Assembly (NCBI RefSeq): GCF_019175385.1
Contig: NC_083343.1
Span: forward strand, 47,824,457 to 47,888,456
DNA from: Lycium barbarum
Taxonomy: Eukaryota > Streptophyta > Magnoliopsida > Solanales > Solanaceae
Length of the DNA: 64,000 bases
Reading direction: 5' to 3'
A program made the position numbers and the translations under genes. Positions within the stretch are counted from its first letter, which is position 1, and every line of letters begins with the position of its first letter. Shown piece after piece: positions 56,521-64,000 of this stretch. A model generated the notes under the pieces. It was not told the DNA's origin, did not search any database, and saw nothing but the letters and a program-made list of their open reading frames with translations.

Positions 56521-59215
56521 ATGGTGTTCAGATTTGGAGAAATAGAGATGACTCCCACTTTAGAAGAAATTAGAGATGTCCTGGAAAGTGTAGGAAGTGC
56601 TATCAGATCCAAAAAGAAATTAGCCCAAAATATCCTGATCCCTCACAAACCTACCCCAAAAGAAATCAAAGTCATGTTTGCTGTCAACAAAGTTGATTGG
56701 GCGCAGGGACCGACAATAGCCTTTAGGGAGTTATATGGGAGGTATTCATCCAAACAGGGGTACGAGAATCACATCCTTGAGTTTTCCTCACCCCAATCCT
56801 GGGAAGCCAATCAAACACTAGGCTTTATAACTTGCCTATTGGGGACCATGGTATTTCCACAAAATGCCTCTCTAGCTATTGATAGCCGAGTTGTTTTTGT
56901 TGCCCATGCTGTTCTTAGGGGAGTCACAACAAGTGGGCTCACCAAATATTTTGACATCATCCCCATTATCCTACTAGACATATACCGAGCTTTGGGAGAA
57001 TGCCGCGACCATTAATACTACTTCCAAGGTTGCAATCTCTTAGTCCAATGGTGGATACTTAAGAATTTAGATAGGAACGACTTACCCACCCACCGAGATC
57101 CAGCCCTGAGAAAGGATGACTTGGGAGTCGCTGCCATGCCTTGTGGGGTTCGAGATAAAAAAGGATAGGCTAACATCTTTTACAGACTGAGAGAAGAATA
57201 TATCAAGTGGAGGGTACCTGATTTTCACTCCAAGACTATATGTGTTAATACGGCCATATCTACCACTTATGGGCATTAGGGGAATCAAACCTTACGCACC
57301 CTTGAGAGTTCTTAGACAGTTTGGTATGAGACAGGTTATTCCGAATGTGGGTAATATGAGAGAGTTTGTACGAGATTATGAAGAAGGTCGCATCGAGGGA
57401 ATAAAAGATGCTCAGAAAGATTGGAAGAATGTGATAAAGGAAGATAAGTGGGATAAGGATCCATCCAATCCAAGCCATGTTGAAAATTACTATGAGTGGC
57501 TTAGGGATGAATTAGCTGATACTGCCACTCCAGGAACATATTTGTACAAATTTCCAGAGGATAGGGAAACCGCGAATGCAATTCAAGTTAGAAGAATGAA
57601 ACGACTAATAGAAGGAAGAGAAATAGATCATCAAGCAAAAATAGAATATGATCAAAAGATAATTGAGAGTTTGACAAACGAGGCAGATGCTTCATTAAAG
57701 AGTTTGGAATGGCTTGACACTTTTGTTAAGGAAGCCATAGATTTGGGGACATCATTGGATGACGGTCAGAGGGGTCAATGGATCGGGATAGCATTGATGC
57801 CAGCCCGTGTAACCATTCAGATTTCCCTTCGAAGGGACGAGATGATAGAGAGCAGATTTCTCTCCGTGGAGTGGACTTTTTCTGATTATTGCATTTACTT
57901 TAAAAGCCTTGTAATCCCACTTGGAAAAATATCATTAATGAAAAGCACCGGGGATTTTATCTTTGGGAACAATACATTTATTCTACATATGGCACAATTT
58001 TGCTTCATACGCTAGTAGCCTTGGAGCAATGAGGTATAGGAAAGCGAATTATATATTGCCTAAATGCTTACTTGATATAACTGCTTAGTGTGAAAATCAT
58101 ATATATTGTCGAAACTCTTGATTAGTCCACATTCCGGTCACTACCCAAAAGAAAAACCAAAAAAAATAACCATCAAAACCAATTTAGCTCCACTTTTAAA
58201 AGGTTGATTTGCTAATAGGAAATAGAGAGTCTAGACAGCATGAGTGCAACTTCGCCTTACGTTAACCTAGTCAATGACGACGAGAACATGGAAGCAACAA
58301 GTGAGAAAACCTGGCAATGGGACGATAGAATGGCCCTAGCCACTGCTAGAATGAAAGAGGTTGTACAAACCACTAAGGCGGCCAATGAGAAAATGTAAGA
58401 AGTAGAAACTCTCCTAGCTTATGTTGAGGAACTAACAAAGCAACACCCTGCCAATCGGGTAAAATAGGGAAAGGCACCTGAAGCACCACTTGGGAGTTAT
58501 GTCCCACTCAGTCAACAAGAAGGGCTTGACCCCATACCCTATGGAAATGACGAACTACTTATCCACAATATAAGCCTATGGAGACCCGCACGAATCTCAG
58601 CTCGAGGAACCTCCAGTTTTGTGTACAATTGTTCTTAAGGGCACAAGATCACACAATTGGGGTATACCAGTAGAGCTGTCAAAACAAGAACTCTTGGAGA
58701 CTTTGGGAAGCATTGGAGTGTACGCATAAAGCCCAAATCTGTTGCCACAATGCGCTTCTTCTATGATTTACAGAAAATGTCTCTGCCACTGAAGTTAGTC
58801 AGGACATACCGCCAATGAGTGTGGAGCATTGGAAAGAAAGCTCATCTAATGGATTGATCAAGGGAGAATTAGCCAACTGTGGGGGCCCCACTCTCTCCTG
58901 ACTCATGACCTAGGAAGAAACCACCAAGAACGGATATCAAAGGTTAGGTTCTGGAGGAGCGACTTTTCCAAATTCGAAGAGTCGTACGCCAGGATCCACT
59001 TCCTATTATGTAGCGTGAAAAAAGATAAGGGTAGTCCCACAAACCTATCAAGGTCACCCAGGATCTCCGAAAGAAAGGGTTTGTGTGTATCACCATGGCC
59101 GCCCCGGCCATGACATTGAAGAATGTGTGAATTTCAAGCTGGAGCTGGAACGCCTCGTGAATGAAGGTTATGTTTGGATCTTCGCGGGAGGACAAGAATA
59201 GAAGATGAAGATGAA
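56521..59215 (+). pseudogene. ORF1/gag region of the Ogre-type element, decayed
   Basis: Frame 56521-57015 opens MVFRFGEIEMTPTLEEIRDV, a phrase typical of Ogre/Tat gag-like proteins in Solanaceae and of plant mobile domain proteins. It ends at TAA after RALGECRDH, followed by decayed YYFQGCNLLVQWWI. A frameshift leads to 57242-58015 (GIRGIKPYAPLRVLRQFG; VENYYEWLRDELAD; Lys/Glu-rich coiled region). A third stretch from about 58240 (SATSPYVNLVNDDENMEAT) contains several stops and ends with YHHGRPGHDIEECVNFKLEL (about 59088-59150), the usual end of Ogre gag, and an Asp/Glu-rich tail near 59215. Protease, RT and integrase are absent. Domain names are from memory. Confidence 0.72.
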
Positions 59216-59755
59216 GAAGACAATGAAGATCTACTTAGTATGGTTGGGTAGAAAAACATAAGTATCCCTTTACTGCTTTCAATAAGATTGAGTATCCCTT
59301 TCCCTTTTTATGTAAATGGAACCACACCGACCTGATGTCCCGTTGGGGATACGTAGGAAGCCTATATAAGGCCTGGTCAGGGTATAAAAACTAAGTTTCG
59401 AGTAGCGTAGAAAACTAAGTTTCTGAACTACGGATGGACTTGATTTCCCTTTGGTGGGATACGTAGGCAGTCTATTTAAGACTCGGTCCTTTCATAAAAG
59501 CCTAAAATCCCCCTTAGTATAGGATGGGTAGAAGCAAATCAGCCATACAAACTAGTTACCAAAAATCGGTATTCCCAAAAATACAAAAATACCAAAGTAC
59601 GATTGGAATATGAATCAATCAAGAAGTTGAAACAAAATATATGATTCTATGTGCTATAAACTGCAAAAAAACGTGATATTTTGTGTTTTGTGCTTAAACC
59701 TAACGCTAACTTGGGAGCTTTTGAGTTGTTTTCTCTTATAGACAGAGGTTGATTC
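59216..59755 (+). other. Decayed interior downstream of Ogre-type gag
   Basis: Non-coding, with the repeated phrase GATACGTAGG(A/C)AG followed by CCTATATAAGGCCTGGTC / TCTATTTAAGACTCGGTC, typical of Ogre interiors. It gives way to B-type LTR sequence at about 59756; the border is approximate. Confidence 0.5.
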
Positions 59756-60698
59756 GCTGGCACCAGTTACTCGATCAAAAGCTGCCGCAGCGTCCATAAA
59801 TAAATCGTAATCAATATCAATAAAGAGAGATCCATACCTTATTCTTGCTAGAACCGCAATATCTTCAATAGCTACTTTGAATCCAAGCCAAAATCCACCA
59901 CAAAACGATACTATAATCGCAACTACACGTTATCCGGGCCTAAATCCAGAGATTTCACTTGATTCGGGATAAAATTTAGTGGACAGAAGTTAGGGGAACT
60001 TTCCAGAAGATTAGGGAGAGTATTAGGGGTGGGTTGGGTGAAAAATGAGGGGTAAATCCCCTTTTATAAGGTTCTAGAGTCGGTTTCCACCGACTCAGAT
60101 TTTGCCCTTCACGTTCGCATCCTTGGGTCGCATTCACGAAGGGTTATTTAGTCCTCCTCTTTGCGTTCACAACCCCTGGTTCACGTTCACGAAGGGTTAA
60201 TCCCTGCTCTGGCGGCCTAACATGTAATGTCCATAACTCTCTACTCCGATGTGATATCGACGGGCGGTTTTTTGCATTGGAAACTAGACTTCATGAACTT
60301 CAATTTAGGCTTTTGCTTTACTTCAAAAATCCTCATACACTAAAATATATTCTTTATATTCTTTCTCTAAATTGGACAAAAATTTCTGTCCAAAATTCCG
60401 CCAAATTTTTTTCAAAGTTTTGACAAACTTATTTTCTTTGATTTGCTTGGTCCCGGAATCTTCCGAAACTCTCCATACATGATATTTATCATTAATCATA
60501 CTTGCTAATGGTCATGTCCTTTGGTTCCAAGGTTGTCCTTCTCGGTTACGACTTACGGGATTGTGATTCATCCTTTACTTCATTGTTACGTATTTCCCAT
60601 GACTTGTACCTTTTAAAACATCATGGGACGTCTATGATGCTCCAATAATATGGTGAAATACATGGCGTACTCATGCTCTAAAAGTGCAAGGTGTAACA
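59756..60698 (-). repeat. B-type LTR fragment (minus)
   Basis: The right end GTGCAAGGTGTAACA at 60698 and the preceding 600 bases (CTCTCCATACATGATATT, ACTCATGCTCTAAAAGTGC) match the right part of B-rev (11790-12026). The sense 5' end of the LTR is complete, but it is cut at its other end. Left border approximate. Confidence 0.7.
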
Positions 60699-60815
60699 AT
60701 ATTATCGAAACAATAAAATCATTTTGACTTATAAAAAATGCATATTTCACTCTGTTTGATATCCGAAGATTTTGGGTAATTAAAATAAATTGTGGGAGGT
60801 AAAAAATTAGGTGTC
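60699..60815 (-). repeat. Small Ogre-type LTR end (minus)
   Basis: Ends GGTAAAAAATTAGGTGTCAA, the reverse complement of a TTGACACCTAATTTTTTACC LTR start like the one at 48094. Possibly the other end of the fragment at 46711-48093, separated by later insertions. Confidence 0.5.
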
Positions 60816-61834
60816 AATAGCGTGCAACCCAATCCCTAAATTGTATATGTTTCGGAGTGCAACCCGATCCATAAATTGTATATGTTGCTGCGTGCAACCC
60901 GATCCCATATATCATCACAAATATGTAACCTTGATCTTATCTTTTCCGGCCTTAAAGACCATCTCATATCTCCTGTTCCATGACTTATCCATCAAATATG
61001 GCTATCATAGCCCACACATGCAACAACCATATCAACCTAGTAGATTTATCGCCACAACCATGCCCATAGGCCTAACACGCATTCCCCATCTCACTACATT
61101 ACTTTACATTAACTACCTGAACATTACATCGATACCCACTCAAGTGCTCATTATAGTCACTAAGGTGGGATCCCTTATACGCCCAATACCCATTCAATAT
61201 TTATAAACTATATACTCCCTCCAATCAGAATTGAAAGAGTAAACCGTAACCTACCTCGAGGCTAAACAGGAGCCACGAACCCTCAAGCCAAGGCCTTTCC
61301 TTTCCGGAGTGCTTCCGAATGATAAAATCTATAGATTATGAATTCTACGTTAAAATACACATCTATGGATACCCCGGGCACAAACCAAATATCCATTTCT
61401 TTCATAAAATACGCTACAAACTCGCTTGCACACTCGGAATTCTGAAAAGAAGTCATCTTGACCCCGTGTTAACCAAGGTCAATTCCAAATCCTAAAACTT
61501 TCAATATCCCAACTAACGACCCAAAGCACACCCGAACACCTCGGGACCATAACCAATGACTTAAGTAAGTTATAAATGACATTCCGAACCTTGTGGAATC
61601 GACGAAACATCAAAAATGATGAAATTACCCCCGACGTTGAATTGGTCAAACCTTTCCAATTATTTAACTAAAAAATCCATAAAATCACGAAAACCAATCC
61701 AAAACTCGCCCGATTGCCTCAGGGACCGAGCCACCCATCCATGCAAGTCATAAACATTGAAATAAAACTACAAGGAGGGAAATTTAGGGAGAAAGAGATT
61801 AAAAAAACTAAAATGACCGAATGGATCGTTACAT
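60816..61834 (-). repeat. Oldest LTR, piece 4 of 4
   Basis: Three GTGCAACCC(A/G)ATCC units (60820-60905), then LTR-like non-coding sequence ending GAATGGATCGTTACA, the reverse of a TGTAACGATCC start. The polypurine side follows at 61835, so this is the 3' LTR of a minus-oriented element. Joining to 46710 is inferred. Confidence 0.55.
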
Positions 61835-61958
61835 TAGATATCAATCAAAAAAACATTCATCCTCGAATAGAGAAAGGAAACAAGGGAAAGGAAGCTGAAT
61901 CGATAAAAAACTGGGTATCTACTCCGCATATTTATCTCGGTCTCCTATGTAGCCTCTT
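61835..61958 (-). other. Short interior remnant next to the oldest LTR
   Basis: Contains ACATTCATCCTCGAAT, a decayed form of the inverted repeat found beside the polypurine tracts of A, B and D. Cut by the insertion starting at 61959. Confidence 0.5.
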
Positions 61959-64000
61959 TGTAACGACCCATTTCGTCGTTACTGTGAAATTCTAAGCAAG
62001 GCGACAACTATGGAGCTTAACGATATCTCCACCTTCTCACATCTTGGATACCCTGCAAGCCAAACCAAGATTATCGTGCGTATCACATAAGCAATAGAAG
62101 TGTGAGCAAACAAATAGAGCTAGGCCTCTACACCGATCGCGTGGGCGCTACAGCGGTGCCGCATTGGCGGTATACCAACCGCCGTAGCGGTAACTGCATG
62201 TGAATGCTCAACCGCCATAGCAGCGTGTTGGCTGCCCTGGCGGTACCGCTGCTGCGGTACACCTACCGCCGGGGCAGTTTTGCACAGTGAATTCCACCTA
62301 TTTAAGTGATATTTCAGAAATTGACTTCATTTCTTAAAACCCTAGAGAGTCCAGCCGCCTTTGGAGTAATTTTGGAGCCAAAAATGATACTTCCTTGGGA
62401 AAGGTTATTTCCCTAACCTCTTTCATCCATTCTCCCCACATTGATTCTCATTAAGGATCCTTATCTAGAGTCACAAATAGGAATCTCAAATCTCTTAAGT
62501 TCCAAAACGATGAACCCTTGTCCTTCTTGATATAAAGTCCTTGCAATATTTTCCTATGCCCATCATCATAACATGATTTCCCAACCTAATCCTTCACCGA
62601 CCCCATTAAAATACCTATGGGTCTCTATTTTAGATCTTGAAAATGGGTTTCTTGAAACAAGCCTAAAATGGCAATGTGACCAAACTAGTGACTTGGATAT
62701 GGTCATGAATGTCCTAAATAAGGGTTGATTGACCAACTAGCGTTGTGATAGTGAAATTTTAGGTAGGATAAAATTCCATATCTACCTTAGCAATTTCGAA
62801 GTCCTTAAAAAAGGGCCCTAAAGGTGAATGCTACTCATGGGCCTCTTGGTTGTCTCCGAGCTTTTCATATGGATTATGAGGTGGTGATAAATTGAGTTGT
62901 CATCGGATGTTTGTGGCACCCGCTCGGCCATGAGGTAGGTTACGGCTTTTCTTTCGGTAGACTCCGGTTAGTTTTTCGTATTGTTGTGTAGAAGAAATGG
63001 AGAATGAATGTATAGGAATTTGGAGATATGGGATGGAATCTTAGGATTGTATTGTTATGTGTGACATGTTTGTTCGAGCTCTGTCCTGTAACTCCTTAGG
63101 TATTGATGTGACCTTGTTGATTATCGGTGGATTTATGTGACTTGGGAGTAGCAGACGGAATCTAGTTATACCTATCGATGAGATTATTGTAGTGAATCTA
63201 AGCGCTAGCTGGAAATATAAAATGAATCACGGTAGTGAATGATGTCCTAATTAAATGGTGACGAGTGACTCGAGTGTAGGGTGAGATTCTTATCCTAAGC
63301 AATTATGCTGATTAGGGAAATGGTAATACCGTATGTTAAATGATTGACTTGATGTGTGTTAGGGCTAGCCACACCGTTATGTCTGTTTGATTGTTCAATT
63401 GTGTTGCCTTGATGCCATGTGTAGTCGGTAGATATCAAATGTTGCTTGTTGTCCTGGTTCGGATAGGATTGACATACCCGTTGTTGGTATTTGTACTTGG
63501 ATATATTATGGGCGTACCCACTATTGGTACTTGCGTCTTTGATATATGTTGGCATACCTACTGTTGGTATTGTGATGTGATACGTTGTTGACATAACCAT
63601 TGTGCTATTTGTGATATTGAGCTCGACTATTGGTGATTGGCATATGCATTGCACACATTCTCTCATATTTATCATGCATGGCAGATATCCGGTGATGATC
63701 CGGTATCATTGATGAGAAAAACTGATATTTGATAAACTCTTTTACTTGAGTGATTGTGAAAAGGTCGATGTCCGAAGATCCATTCAGAAATCGTTGTTTC
63801 TATGAAACTGACACTTGATAAACTCTTTTACTTAAGTGAGTGTGAGGAGGCCGTTGTCCAAGGTTCAATTTCAGAATCGTTGATTTATGAAACTGATATT
63901 TGACAACTCTTTTGAGTGATTGTGAGGAGGCCGATATCCGGTGGTTATATTCGGGCATCGTTGTTGCATGGCCAATTCCGATGTTATTCCGAAATCGATT
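61959..64000 (+). repeat. LTR of an element C relative (runs off the window)
   Basis: TGTAACGACCCATTTCGTCG start as in element C at 16901. GGCGG/CCGCC palindrome cluster at 62140-62280, TATA-like CTATTTAAG at 62298-62306 and four GGCATACC(C)ACTGTTGGTA units at 63465-63610. Diverged from element C, so an independent insertion. Its right end and interior are outside. Confidence 0.85.

Overview
This is a block of plant repetitive DNA with no recognisable host gene. Ty3/gypsy chromoviruses (integrase followed by a chromodomain), initiator-Met-type primer-binding sites (TGGTATCAGAGC), very long LTRs (1.4 to 3.2 kb), an Ogre/Tat-type element, a Helitron and a Mutator-type MITE all point to a large-genome flowering plant. 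The LTR styles (ends such as TGTCACGACCC and TGTAACGACCC, plus a SolS-like SINE fragment) suggest Solanaceae. That family assignment is recognition from memory, not a search.

Layout, left to right. 1-8999: element A (+), a Ty3/gypsy chromovirus cut by the window edge, with gag-pol broken by one frameshift and three stops and a 3' LTR that lost its tail. 9000-12026: the 5' LTR and leader of a related element in the opposite orientation (B-rev). 12027-13649: a 5'-truncated LTR (+). From 13707 an old minus-strand LTR begins. It appears to be split into four pieces (13707-13843, 16422-16900, 46515-46710, 60816-61834) by later arrivals: a non-autonomous Helitron (13844-16421), the nested element C (16901-46509), and a cluster of Ogre-type sequence (46711-60815).

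Element C (+; flanks AGTGG/AATGG) is itself a nest. Its 5' LTR is interrupted by element D (18880-28347, minus; duplicated target GTGGT). Its gag is interrupted by element B (29786-41127, +; TTACT), whose own gag holds a solo LTR (32541-35600, minus; GCCAC). Its 3' LTR holds another solo LTR (42853-45334, +; ACATA). The Ogre-type LTR (48094-55736) contains a 1.58-kb MULE-type MITE (53958-55535; 10-bp duplicated target AATGAACCCT). The window ends inside another C-family LTR (61959-64000).

The most notable unit is element D: a very young gag-only retrotransposon. Its two 3.2-kb LTRs appear to differ only in a poly-T run. It has an intact 476-codon gag that stops at the gag/protease junction, no pol, and a full-length 5S-rRNA-derived segment between gag and the polypurine tract.

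Comparing the six related LTR/leader copies shows RNA structure not named by ordinary annotation. Between primer-binding site and gag there is a hairpin with an 8-nt loop ending in a 6-nt palindrome (GCGCGC or GTGCAC), which looks like a retroviral dimer-initiation kissing loop. Inside the LTRs there are at least four hairpins whose stems change sequence while keeping pairing. A perfect inverted repeat sits beside the polypurine tract. These signals are shared by the pol-carrying elements and gag-only element D, which suggests a helper/satellite relationship in which D uses polymerase and integrase supplied by relatives such as A or B. All functional statements are inferences from sequence; no search or folding program was run.
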